Shown: positions 1-5,937 of the stretch, piece after piece | How the letters are laid out: each line of letters opens with the position of its first letter | Numbering within the stretch: position 1 is the stretch's first letter | From: an uncultured Porphyromonadaceae bacterium | GTDB lineage: Bacteria > Bacteroidota > Bacteroidia > Bacteroidales > CAMTPD01 | Direction: 5' to 3' | Length of the DNA: 7,338 nucleotides | Assembly: GCA_947074265.1 (NCBI GenBank) | Contig: CAMTPD010000061.1 | Location: 1 to 7,338 of the forward strand | Program-made: the position numbers and the translations under genes | The notes under the pieces: model-generated | What the model was told of the DNA's origin: nothing | Database searches by the model: none | The model's input: the letters and a program-made list of their open reading frames with translations, nothing else

Positions 1-1123
1 GTCTATCGAGCGAAGCAGACAACCTGATTCGTCCCGACTTTTCTATCCCAATAGCCTCCACGGCATTGCGCATCAAGTTTACAATCACCTGCACAATCTG
101 TCCGCGATCGGCCATCAACAGTGGCATATCCTCTCCTTGCTCCATATCTATATAAACCTTTGTTGCAGCGCACACCTCCGAAAGCATAAAACGACGACAT
201 TGCACCAACAAATCTTCAACAACAATCGCCTCTTTGCAAGGTGGAGGTACCTTGGCAAACTGGCGGTAGTGACTCACAAACGTCATCAAATTGCCCGATG
301 TAGAATGAATCAGTTCAAGGCCGGTTTTGAGTTCGTTGCTTTGAGAAGCATTCGATCGAATTAGCAGCTCACTCAACGAACGAATAGGAGCAATACTATT
401 CATGATTTCGTGCGTCAATACCCGCGTAAGCCTTATCCACGACTCAAGTTCCTTTTCATCCAGTTCGGAGCTAATATCATTCAACGTAAGAATACGCAAC
501 ATTGCATCTCGCTTTTTAAAATACGAAGCCTTGACCGAAAGCGTAGCAAGACGTTGCTCACCAGCAATAACAATCTGTTTGGTCTCGAGATCAGAACAAT
601 TCATCAGTTGGGCCGAAAGCTTTTTATCAATGCGATCCAATTGCGAAAGATGCGTAAAGTTGACCTGGCCCAACAGCTTTCGGGCAGCCTCATTGCTTTG
701 ATACACATAGCCTCTGTCATCGCACACCACTACACCGGTAGCACTTTTGCTTAAGATCAGTTCAAAATATTGTTCTTGCAAGTAAGCTTCTTGTTTTGCT
801 TGCGAAAGCATTTCTTTTACCCGATTGAGCGTAACATTGGTAATACGCTCAGGCTCGCTCCCCTTCGTTTCAGAAAAACGGAATGTAAAGTCATTGTTCT
901 CTACCGCCTCAAAAAGCAAACGAATCTTCTCGAGATGCATCTTATAACTCTTCAACACTTGTACCAAAGCAAAAACGACGACAACGAGTCCGCCCCAAAA
1001 CAAAAACGAAAGGTCGGACACACTGCCCGATAAGACTTTGTATACATCGATCGAACAAGCAGATACGCTTGCCACAATCAGAAGCAGATTTAGAATCAAC
1101 TTGTTTCGAATCGATCTGAACAT
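1..1123 (-). CDS. Membrane sensor histidine kinase, NtrY-like (partial, 3' end off window)
   Basis: Translating the minus strand from the ATG at 1123 gives 374 uninterrupted codons that run off the left edge, so the gene lacks its 3' end. Residues about 8-24 and 38-59 are hydrophobic and look like two membrane helices with a short loop between them. A linker and a PAS-like region follow (about 115-220, including ATGVVVCDDRGYVYQSNEAA). The H-box is LTRVLTHEIMNSIAPI, with phospho-accepting His238. The N-box of the HATPase domain is QIVQVIVNLMRNAVEA (key Asn353). The glycine-rich ATP-lid motifs would lie beyond the edge. It should sense a signal at the inner membrane, autophosphorylate on His238 and pass phosphate to the regulator encoded four bases upstream. 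No Shine-Dalgarno sequence precedes the start, as is usual in this phylum, and the short gap suggests co-transcription and coupled translation. The signal is not evident. The kinase assignment is secure; the NtrY-like subgroup is inferred from layout. Confidence 0.93.
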   Translation of the reverse strand, partial: MFRSIRNKLILNLLLIVASVSACSIDVYKVLSGSVSDLSFLFWGGLVVVVFALVQVLKSYKMHLEKIRLLFEAVENNDFTFRFSETKGSEPERITNVTLNRVKEMLSQAKQEAYLQEQYFELILSKSATGVVVCDDRGYVYQSNEAARKLLGQVNFTHLSQLDRIDKKLSAQLMNCSDLETKQIVIAGEQRLATLSVKASYFKKRDAMLRILTLNDISSELDEKELESWIRLTRVLTHEIMNSIAPIRSLSELLIRSNASQSNELKTGLELIHSTSGNLMTFVSHYRQFAKVPPPCKEAIVVEDLLVQCRRFMLSEVCAATKVYIDMEQGEDMPLLMADRGQIVQVIVNLMRNAVEAIGIEKSGRIRLSASLDR

Positions 1124-1127
1124 ACAA

Positions 1128-2462
1128 CTACAGATTATAACGTTTCATTTTATTGTATAATGTCTGACGACTAATGCCCAATCGGCCCGCCGCCGTAGAA
1201 AGGTTGCCTTCGCAATCATTCAATGCCTGCTCTATCATGACTCGTTCCATCTCTTCGAGCGTAGTAGCCACGGCAGATGCTGCGGGCATCTCATCTTCCT
1301 GTTTCAAGTGAAAATCAGAAACCTTAATCGCTTCTCCCCCACTCATAATCACCGCCTTTTCGATGGCATGCTCGAGCTCCCTTATGTTTCCGGGCCACGC
1401 ATACGTCTCGAGCAGATGCAAAGCTTCGGAAGTAATCACCGGTTTATTGATTCCATATTTACCGGCAAACTTCTCTACAAACCTATCGGCAAAATCCTTG
1501 ATATCCTCTTTGCGCTCGCGCAATGGAGGCAAGATCAAATGAATGGTATTAATACGATAAAAAAGATCTTCACGGAAAGACGTTTCGCGAACCATCTTTT
1601 GCAGATCGCAGTTGGTCGCGGTGATTAATCGGATATTTACGGATACAGGATGTACGCTCCCTACAGGCATTACCGAGCGACTTTGCAAACAAGTAAGTAG
1701 TTTTACTTGCTGATGCATCGGCAAGTTACCAATCTCATCGAGAAAAAGCGAGCCATCGTGGGCCGCTTCAAACTTACCTTTTTTATCGGCACGTGCATCA
1801 GTAAAGGCTCCTTTTACGTATCCAAACAGTTCGCTCTCGAAGAGAGTTTCCGGAATTGCTCCCATGTCGACACACACCATCGACTGCTTACTTCGGGCCG
1901 ACAAGTAATGAATCTCTCTGGCCAGCATTTCCTTTCCGGTACCATTCTCGCCCGTAATCAAAACGTTCACATCGGTTAGCGCAACTTTCTCTACCATCTC
2001 GCGCAGCAATTGCATACGCGGAGCAGTACCCCAATACATACGCTTCGGCATCGCTATCGGTTGCTTTTGCTTTTTATTGCCACAAGAGGCAGCTTTGATA
2101 AGCGTTTGCATCATTTTTTCGTTATCCCATGGCTTGGTCACAAAGTCGGAAGCTCCGAGTTTCATCCCCTCTACCGCGAGCGCAATATCTGCATAGGCCG
2201 TAAAAAGAACTACAGGCGTATCGTTCGTAATTTGCTTGATGCGCTGCAACCAAAATAAGCCTTCGTTGCCGTTGTTGATGCCTGTTTTGAAATTCATATC
2301 CAGCAATACCACGTCGAAAGTAGCTGAGCGAAGTGCTTCGTCAATGCCAATGGGAGAAGTAAGGGTCTTTATGTTCGAAAACTCTTTTTGCAGCAACAAT
2401 TCAAGTGTTTGCAAAATTGTTTTATTATCGTCTATTACAAGAATGGAACGTTTATTGCTCAT
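1128..2462 (-). CDS. Sigma-54-dependent response regulator, NtrC family (REC-AAA+-Fis)
   Basis: This complete 444-residue protein has the three domains of an NtrC-type enhancer-binding activator. The receiver domain (about 5-125) has acidic Asp11/Asp12, phospho-acceptor Asp55, Thr88 and Lys110-Pro111. A ten-residue glycine/asparagine-rich stretch after Asp55 fits the Bacteroidota subfamily. The AAA+ domain (about 143-370) shows Walker A GENGTGKE (171-178), the sigma-54 contact loop GAFTDA (218-223), Walker B GSLFLDEIGN (237-246), an arginine-finger region FREDLFYRIN (296-305) and sensor II WPGNIRELE (356-364). The C-terminus (about 402-444) is a Fis-type helix-turn-helix, with LSTAAGRLGISRQTLYNKMK as recognition unit. 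The loop has Asp where the consensus GAFTGA has Gly. Once phosphorylated, the protein should oligomerise and hydrolyse ATP to open sigma-54 promoters. It precedes its kinase by four bases. The best candidate target in the window is the sigma-54 promoter of the tolC-like gene. Confidence 0.96.
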   Translation of the reverse strand: MSNKRSILVIDDNKTILQTLELLLQKEFSNIKTLTSPIGIDEALRSATFDVVLLDMNFKTGINNGNEGLFWLQRIKQITNDTPVVLFTAYADIALAVEGMKLGASDFVTKPWDNEKMMQTLIKAASCGNKKQKQPIAMPKRMYWGTAPRMQLLREMVEKVALTDVNVLITGENGTGKEMLAREIHYLSARSKQSMVCVDMGAIPETLFESELFGYVKGAFTDARADKKGKFEAAHDGSLFLDEIGNLPMHQQVKLLTCLQSRSVMPVGSVHPVSVNIRLITATNCDLQKMVRETSFREDLFYRINTIHLILPPLRERKEDIKDFADRFVEKFAGKYGINKPVITSEALHLLETYAWPGNIRELEHAIEKAVIMSGGEAIKVSDFHLKQEDEMPAASAVATTLEEMERVMIEQALNDCEGNLSTAAGRLGISRQTLYNKMKRYNL

Positions 2463-2485
2463 GAGTATTTAATGTCTGTATGTGA

Positions 2486-2493
2486 CAAAGATA
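2486..2493 (-). promoter_or_regulatory. Possible housekeeping -7 box for the two-component operon
   Basis: Reading the minus strand, TATCTTTG fits the Bacteroidota -7 consensus TAnnTTTG and would start transcription roughly 15-20 bases before the regulator's ATG. No TTTG -33 box is seen at the usual 19-21 base distance, so the call is weak. A short TGTC-N7-GACA dyad (2473-2487) overlaps the box and could be an operator, but this is only a possibility. No sigma-54 -24/-12 pattern was found upstream of the regulator. Confidence 0.35.
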
Positions 2494-2572
2494 TAAAATT
2501 CCACATTTAGAGTCTCTTTTTATAAAAATCAATTCGGATATATACGATCAATAAACATCGTGATCGAGGTTA

Positions 2573-2672
2573 TTAAGCTTAGACAGGTACGTGTCTAAGA
2601 TGTGTACACGGTCGTGACGCATTCTTGTCATATACCTGTCTAAGATGTGTACACGTACGTGTCTAAGCTTAA
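2573..2672. repeat. 100-bp compound palindrome / repeat cluster
   Basis: The element is bounded by a perfect 13-bp inverted repeat, TTAAGCTTAGACA (2573-2585) and TGTCTAAGCTTAA (2660-2672). With one mismatch the arms extend to 22 bp each (2573-2594 and 2651-2672). Inside are a palindrome with 8-bp arms CTTAGACA/TGTCTAAG (2578-2599), two identical 19-bp direct copies of TGTCTAAGATGTGTACACG (2592-2610 and 2637-2655), each holding the palindrome GTGTACAC, and the 12-bp palindrome ACACGTACGTGT (2651-2662). It lies between the porin terminator and the regulator's promoter and shows no coding potential. It may be a dispersed intergenic repeat of REP or MITE type, or a cluster of regulator-binding sites. 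One window cannot decide between these. Confidence 0.85.
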
Positions 2673-2710
2673 TGAACGAAAGAAACAAGCTTATTCTTCA
2701 CGTTGCGCAC

Positions 2711-2748
2711 AAAAAAAAGCGCAGGAAAGAAGAACTCTCCTGCGCTTT
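2711..2748 (-). terminator. Rho-independent terminator of the porin gene
   Basis: On the minus strand an 11-bp perfect stem (arms 2738-2748 and 2716-2726, core AGCGCAGGA/TCCTGCGCT) with an 11-nt loop is followed by a run of eight U residues that begins inside the stem base. It starts 40 bases after the porin stop codon, so it should separate porin transcription from the two-component operon. On the plus strand the trailing T run is only three bases, so it is probably one-directional. Confidence 0.88.
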
Positions 2749-2787
2749 GTATCATATAGAATGCGTTATGCACGCGTTGTTTGCTCG

Positions 2788-3969
2788 TTAGAAAATCGGC
2801 AATTGGTAGATAAAGCCGGTTGTGATTTGAGCTGTGTTGTAATTGTCCCAACCCAAAGCTTTTGCTTTATCGGTAAATGTATAAGCACGACCTAAGAATG
2901 CAAGGAAGAAGTGCAAGTTTTGTTTCATCGGATAAAACTCTACGCCACCTTGATATCCCCAAGAAGTACGGTATTTACCTTTCTCACGCATTTCGTTGTC
3001 TTTGTACAAACCTTGAGTTTCGTACATACCTTTTACGAAAAGGTTCCACTTCGGAGCCACGCGATAGTTTAGGTGCCAAACCAAAGAAAGGTATGATGCA
3101 TCCATTGCTGTATAGTCGGTGCGTCCGTCGCCTAGATCTTGATTAATAATGTTTGTCATGATTCCTTTGCGATCAAGTGCCTGACGTGCATACATTACAT
3201 CAAAATACGTATTTACCGGTTTAAGGTTTAATTCTTGACCAAAAGCGAAGTAATACATATTCTCACCTTTTGCTTGGTTCATGATAGAAGCCGACCAACG
3301 AGTTTTAAACATATCGTCCCAAAAACCACCATTCCAGTTGATTGTATACAACAATGGAAGTTTTGTATCGCGAATGTTTTCCGGCAAATTACCATAAGTA
3401 GCATGGAATGAATTATTGCGGCCATCTACTACTTGAAAAGCAAGTTGTTGCGATGGAGTAAAGTCGTAGATAAAGTTAACCCCGGTAAGGAAGTTATCCA
3501 TGTACTCGATCATGTCGCTGTATTCATAGATGTCAATCGGATTTACATCAAATTCGAAACCTCCATACATGGTACACATTTTACCACCGATAATAGATAA
3601 TTTTGGCGTTACTTTGAATCCGATCGATGCAATATCTATCGATTTTGGCATGTTATCTAGAAAACCCGAACCATCGTTGCTTCTGTTCAAACGCTGACGA
3701 TAACGGTAAAAGATCCAGTCGTTGATATTACCTTTGGCTTCGATACGAAGCTGTTTCATTTTAAATGCTCCTTTCTCAAAGTCACCATCATTCCAGTTGG
3801 CATCGAAAGCTGCTTGCGTATTTAGATATAGATTAAACTTATCAGTCTTCTTCTCTATCTTCGTTACAGTTTCAAATAAAGACTTTTCGTCGAAGTTGTC
3901 AGACTCTTGTTGCGCGAAGAGTGCAGACGATGCCAGCAACGGCATGAATAGTAATGCTAACTTTTTCAT
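2788..3969 (-). CDS. Outer-membrane porin, phosphate-selective OprO/OprP-like
   Basis: The 393-residue protein starts with a clear signal peptide (MKK, then hydrophobic to SSALFA, cleavage probable after Ala19) and ends in an aromatic residue (YQLPIF), typical of outer-membrane beta-barrels. A short segment resembling a coiled coil or plug (about 22-45) is followed by alternating polar/aromatic strands throughout, for example FNLYLNTQAAFDANW, MKQLRIEAKGNI, DWIFYRYRQRLNR, WNLFVKGMYETQG and GGVEFYPMKQNLHFFLAFLG. The overall pattern and length fit the phosphate-selective porin O/P family as found in Bacteroidota, where substrate specificity is mostly undefined; phosphate should not be assumed. 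It stands alone, with its own terminator downstream and a 464-base intergenic region upstream. The codons are clean and no damage is seen. An alternative is another small 16-18-strand barrel of unknown substrate. Confidence 0.8.
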   Translation of the reverse strand: MKKLALLFMPLLASSALFAQQESDNFDEKSLFETVTKIEKKTDKFNLYLNTQAAFDANWNDGDFEKGAFKMKQLRIEAKGNINDWIFYRYRQRLNRSNDGSGFLDNMPKSIDIASIGFKVTPKLSIIGGKMCTMYGGFEFDVNPIDIYEYSDMIEYMDNFLTGVNFIYDFTPSQQLAFQVVDGRNNSFHATYGNLPENIRDTKLPLLYTINWNGGFWDDMFKTRWSASIMNQAKGENMYYFAFGQELNLKPVNTYFDVMYARQALDRKGIMTNIINQDLGDGRTDYTAMDASYLSLVWHLNYRVAPKWNLFVKGMYETQGLYKDNEMREKGKYRTSWGYQGGVEFYPMKQNLHFFLAFLGRAYTFTDKAKALGWDNYNTAQITTGFIYQLPIF

Positions 3970-4014
3970 TTTAATTTTGGCTTTTAATAGCTATAATTCA
4001 ACAATATATCATTA

Positions 4015-4083
4015 ACTCTTTGTATCGTTTATAAAAAAAACAACAATCGGTACCGAAAAGTTTTTTTTCAATAATTCAAAGAG
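4015..4083 (-). promoter_or_regulatory. Nested dyad in the porin leader
   Basis: Three nested inverted pairs lie about 46 bases upstream of the porin ATG: CTCTTTG/CAAAGAG (4015-4021 and 4077-4083), a 9-bp AAAAAAAAC/GTTTTTTTT pair (4033-4041 and 4060-4068), and the self-complementary core TCGGTACCGA (4047-4056). If transcribed, the minus-strand RNA could fold as an extended hairpin ending in a U run. That could act as an attenuator, a stability element or a protein site. The A/T-rich stem is weak, so function is uncertain. Confidence 0.45.
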
Positions 4084-4110
4084 GTTTTAAGTCATCCTTT
4101 ATATTTCTGA

Positions 4111-4118
4111 CAAAATTA
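4111..4118 (-). promoter_or_regulatory. Possible -7 box of the porin promoter
   Basis: On the minus strand TAATTTTG matches the Bacteroidota -7 consensus TAnnTTTG exactly. Transcription would begin near 4105, giving a leader of about 135 bases that includes the nested dyad. No TTTG -33 box was found at 19-21 bases. In such AT-rich DNA a chance match is possible. The rest of the 3970-4433 intergenic stretch shows only the nested dyad, the terminator of the upstream gene and AT-rich sequence. Confidence 0.35.
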
Positions 4119-4331
4119 ATAAAACAATCTCATCACTCCTCATTTTTAACACGAACCAAACAAACTATAACACAGTTCATATTTCACATAGTATTTATTT
4201 AATATTATTCAAACTCACACTACAACAAGCTTTTAAACAACAATCATCTGAATATAGACTTCTTTTAAATAATCTTTATTATCGAAAACAACTATACACA
4301 CAGTAGTACAATAACTAAAGGCAGCTTTAAA

Positions 4332-4382
4332 CAAAAGAAGCAATCAAAAGAGAATTAGAATAATCTCTTCAGATCGCTTCTT
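4332..4382 (-). terminator. Terminator of the peptidase-like gene
   Basis: On the minus strand a long stem (arms 4364-4382 and 4335-4353) pairs at 18 of 19 positions when G-U pairs are counted, with a 10-nt loop, and is followed by TTTGTTT. It begins about 50 bases after the stop codon at 4434. The stem is AT-rich but long. A smaller hairpin, CACCA-AA-TGGTG (4396-4407), lies between it and the stop codon. No T run follows on the plus strand. Confidence 0.65.
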
Positions 4383-4433
4383 CTGCGTACTTCGCCACCA
4401 AATGGTGCGACAAGTTTATGGTAATTTATATCA

Positions 4434-5804
4434 TTAAATTTGAATGGTTGCTTTTGATCGATCTGCTTTTATACCTAAACTATTAAACCACTCAAATAAA
4501 TCTTTTTGCATCACATGGCTAAGCAGCAATACCGTATTATGGATTCCATATTCGGATATCGTGTTGCCGGTGGCATACTTACGTTTGGCCTGAAAATACT
4601 TTGCGATAAAATCCGGATCTTGCTTTCTCAACTCTTCGAGTACAAAGTAGCTTTTGCCCCAATGGATATCATTCTTTGCACCGTCCGACAATGTAGTACC
4701 TCCATTTGTTGCCTTTCCGTCAAGATCATAACACGTCATTTTAGGATCGTGTTTACGGGCTCTGTCGATCGTTGATTGAATCCGTCGCAACCCTTCTTCC
4801 TCGTGTCCCATATCACACATTACCAGATTGCCCACATATGTTGCGATAGGTTCGTTCCAAACTTCGGGAAAAGGCAGTACCCATGAGTGGACCGACTCGT
4901 GTGTGATAAACTCAATCATGCTATCTTCTTTCTTTGGAAAGTCGCCCCACCATACGGCCAATGCGATTGTTTTTCCGCTCGAAAACCCACCTCCGCCGGT
5001 AGCTAACAAAGCAACCTCCGAACCCATTCCTTTTGAAAGTGGCACTCCCATTCTCTTTTCTATTACCGGCATGCAACGCTCCGATATATCAATCATTGCT
5101 CCTGCATACGGTTTTAGATAATCATTATAGCGTAGTACAAAAGCATCGCGCTTTTCTTCGTATTCAAGTTGGTCGATCCCGCGCGAATAAGTTGGCTTGT
5201 TTGAGTCTACCCGTTTGCCCGATGCCAGATTTACCAGCAATGGTTTCCAAATATCCTTGTTAATCGAATCACTTGCATTCGGGTTGCTTCCGGCTAATGA
5301 GCGCGATGAAACGAGCAACTTCCCTTTACCCACGTTCGAAACAGCCATTACCGGTCTCGACTGAGCGTCTTTGATAAGTACATTCCAGCTTTGTGGTTTA
5401 TCTAACTTCATGTAACTACCGCCTTTTGCTTCTATGGATGTTTGTATAGACGCATCACTGCCTACAAATGGAAGTTCTGCTTTGTCTACAAAAGACGCAC
5501 CAAATACTTGTGCCAACTTATTTTGAGAATTTCCCTGATGTGTTCCCATCAATACAACTCCTCCGCCACTATCCAGAAAAGACTTGATCGTTGCGATATC
5601 TTCTTTGGTATAACTGATTTCATCCGCGCAGCCCGGTAATATGAGCAGATTGGTATTGCTCAAATCAAAATTAAATAATGAGCACCAATTGGTTTCTCCT
5701 TTATGTCCTTGCAAATACTGATTGTGGAAACGATGATCTGAATCATAACTTTCCGAATCATTTAGTGTCAAAAAATTGGACAGTAGTGTCCAATTTTTTG
5801 ACAC
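4434..5804 (-). CDS. GATase/ThuA-like plus HExxH metallopeptidase-like protein, 5' end suspect
   Basis: The open frame encodes up to 456 residues from a GTG at 5804. Residues about 44-165 resemble a class-I glutamine-amidotransferase/ThuA-like fold (FDLSNTNLLILPGC, IKSFLDSGGGVVLMGTH, NVGKGKLLVSSRSL). Residues about 295-325 carry a zinc-protease motif, HESVH (302-306), followed by PEVWNEPIATY with Glu318 as probable third ligand; this resembles the P-x-W-x-E-G-x-A-x-Y signature of MA-clan gluzincins, although the spacing to the Glu is short. The C-terminal 75 residues (WGKSYFVLEELRKQDPDF onward) look helical, as in such peptidases. No substrate can be named. The in-frame start is odd: the first 14 codons lie in a perfect inverted repeat, there is no signal peptide, no in-frame ATG occurs before residue 86, and an in-frame stop sits at 5826-5828. 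An ATG at 5761 in the next frame begins a signal-peptide-like stretch. The gene may therefore be truncated at its 5' end or frameshifted. It reads divergently from tolC. Confidence 0.7.
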   Translation of the reverse strand: MSKNWTLLSNFLTLNDSESYDSDHRFHNQYLQGHKGETNWCSLFNFDLSNTNLLILPGCADEISYTKEDIATIKSFLDSGGGVVLMGTHQGNSQNKLAQVFGASFVDKAELPFVGSDASIQTSIEAKGGSYMKLDKPQSWNVLIKDAQSRPVMAVSNVGKGKLLVSSRSLAGSNPNASDSINKDIWKPLLVNLASGKRVDSNKPTYSRGIDQLEYEEKRDAFVLRYNDYLKPYAGAMIDISERCMPVIEKRMGVPLSKGMGSEVALLATGGGGFSSGKTIALAVWWGDFPKKEDSMIEFITHESVHSWVLPFPEVWNEPIATYVGNLVMCDMGHEEEGLRRIQSTIDRARKHDPKMTCYDLDGKATNGGTTLSDGAKNDIHWGKSYFVLEELRKQDPDFIAKYFQAKRKYATGNTISEYGIHNTVLLLSHVMQKDLFEWFNSLGIKADRSKATIQI

Positions 5805-5805
5805 T
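5764..5805. promoter_or_regulatory. Perfect 19-bp inverted repeat; candidate activator-binding site (UAS)
   Basis: The arms AGTGTCAAAAAATTGGACA (5764-5782) and TGTCCAATTTTTTGACACT (5787-5805) are perfect reverse complements with a four-base GTAG spacer. Read another way, each arm holds a 17-bp partial dyad, TGTC-N9-GACA (5766-5782 and 5787-5803), with centres 21 bp apart, that is two helical turns. Relative to the start predicted from the sigma-54 promoter (about 5885), the centres are near -111 and -90, the usual position for NtrC-type enhancer sites. It also covers the GTG start region of the divergent gene, where its transcript would form a hairpin. Binding by the regulator in this window is inferred. 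Confidence 0.6.
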
Positions 5806-5817
5806 TTACAAAATACA

Positions 5818-5848
5818 CCAAAATACTAATACACTATAAAACAACAAA
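5818..5848 (-). promoter_or_regulatory. Housekeeping-type promoter for the divergent peptidase-like gene
   Basis: On the minus strand a TTTG -33 box (5848-5845), a 19-base spacer and TATTTTGG (5825-5818) match the Bacteroidota pattern TTTG/N19-21/TAnnTTTG with one mismatch. Transcription would start near 5812. That leaves only about eight bases before the GTG at 5804, but about 50 before the ATG at 5761, with the inverted repeat in the leader. The promoter lies between the candidate activator sites and the sigma-54 promoter of tolC. Confidence 0.5.
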
Positions 5849-5858
5849 GTAACTATTA

Positions 5859-5874
5859 TGGCACGATTTTGGCA
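5859..5874 (+). promoter_or_regulatory. Sigma-54 (-24/-12) promoter of the tolC-like gene
   Basis: TGGCACGATTTTGGCA matches the sigma-54 consensus TGGCACG-N4-TTGCA at all fixed positions but one. The invariant GG (5860-5861) and GC (5872-5873) are separated by exactly 10 bases. Transcription should begin near 5885, giving a leader of about 53 bases before the ATG at 5938. No convincing TTTG/TAnnTTTG promoter was found for this gene. Expression should therefore depend on an AAA+ activator; one of that type is encoded at 1128-2462. Confidence 0.82.
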
Positions 5875-5937
5875 TGCTTATAATAGAAGGCGCTATGCAT
5901 TTTGCCTTTACAGTAGCTTACTTTATTTTTTATAGTC

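Noticed and set aside
942..1127. Minus-strand 61-residue open frame starting at 1127
   Set aside because: It is an out-of-frame reading of the histidine kinase gene, whose 374-codon frame starts at 1123 and has clear H- and N-box motifs.
2473..2487. TGTC-N7-GACA near the regulator start as another activator site
   Set aside because: Spacing differs from the N9 dyads upstream of tolC and such a short dyad can occur by chance; it is mentioned only under the promoter entry.
2573..2672. CRISPR-like repeats
   Set aside because: There are only two exact 19-bp copies with one 26-base interval, the units are palindromic, and no cas genes are nearby.
2647..2895. Plus-strand 82-residue open frame across the palindrome, terminator and porin 3' end
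   Set aside because: It overlaps the palindromic cluster, the terminator and the porin's coding strand in antisense, has no promoter or recognisable domain, and its residue composition is not protein-like.
5764..5805. Inverted repeat as the joined ends of an insertion sequence (...GGACA, four bases, TGTCC...)
   Set aside because: The TG/CA ends and four-base spacer do resemble an IS circle or tandem-IS junction, but no transposase remnant or IS sequence is seen on either side. The position relative to the sigma-54 promoter and the 21-bp periodicity fit a regulatory site better. It remains an alternative if the arms match known IS ends.
5764..5805. Same repeat as a rho-independent terminator
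   Set aside because: The stem is AT-rich in its middle, no T run follows on either strand, and it lies between two divergent starts where no transcript should end.
5894..5937. Second, housekeeping promoter for tolC (TTTG plus TAnnTTTG)
   Set aside because: The available TTTG boxes have wrong spacing and no good -7 box follows; the -24/-12 element is much stronger.
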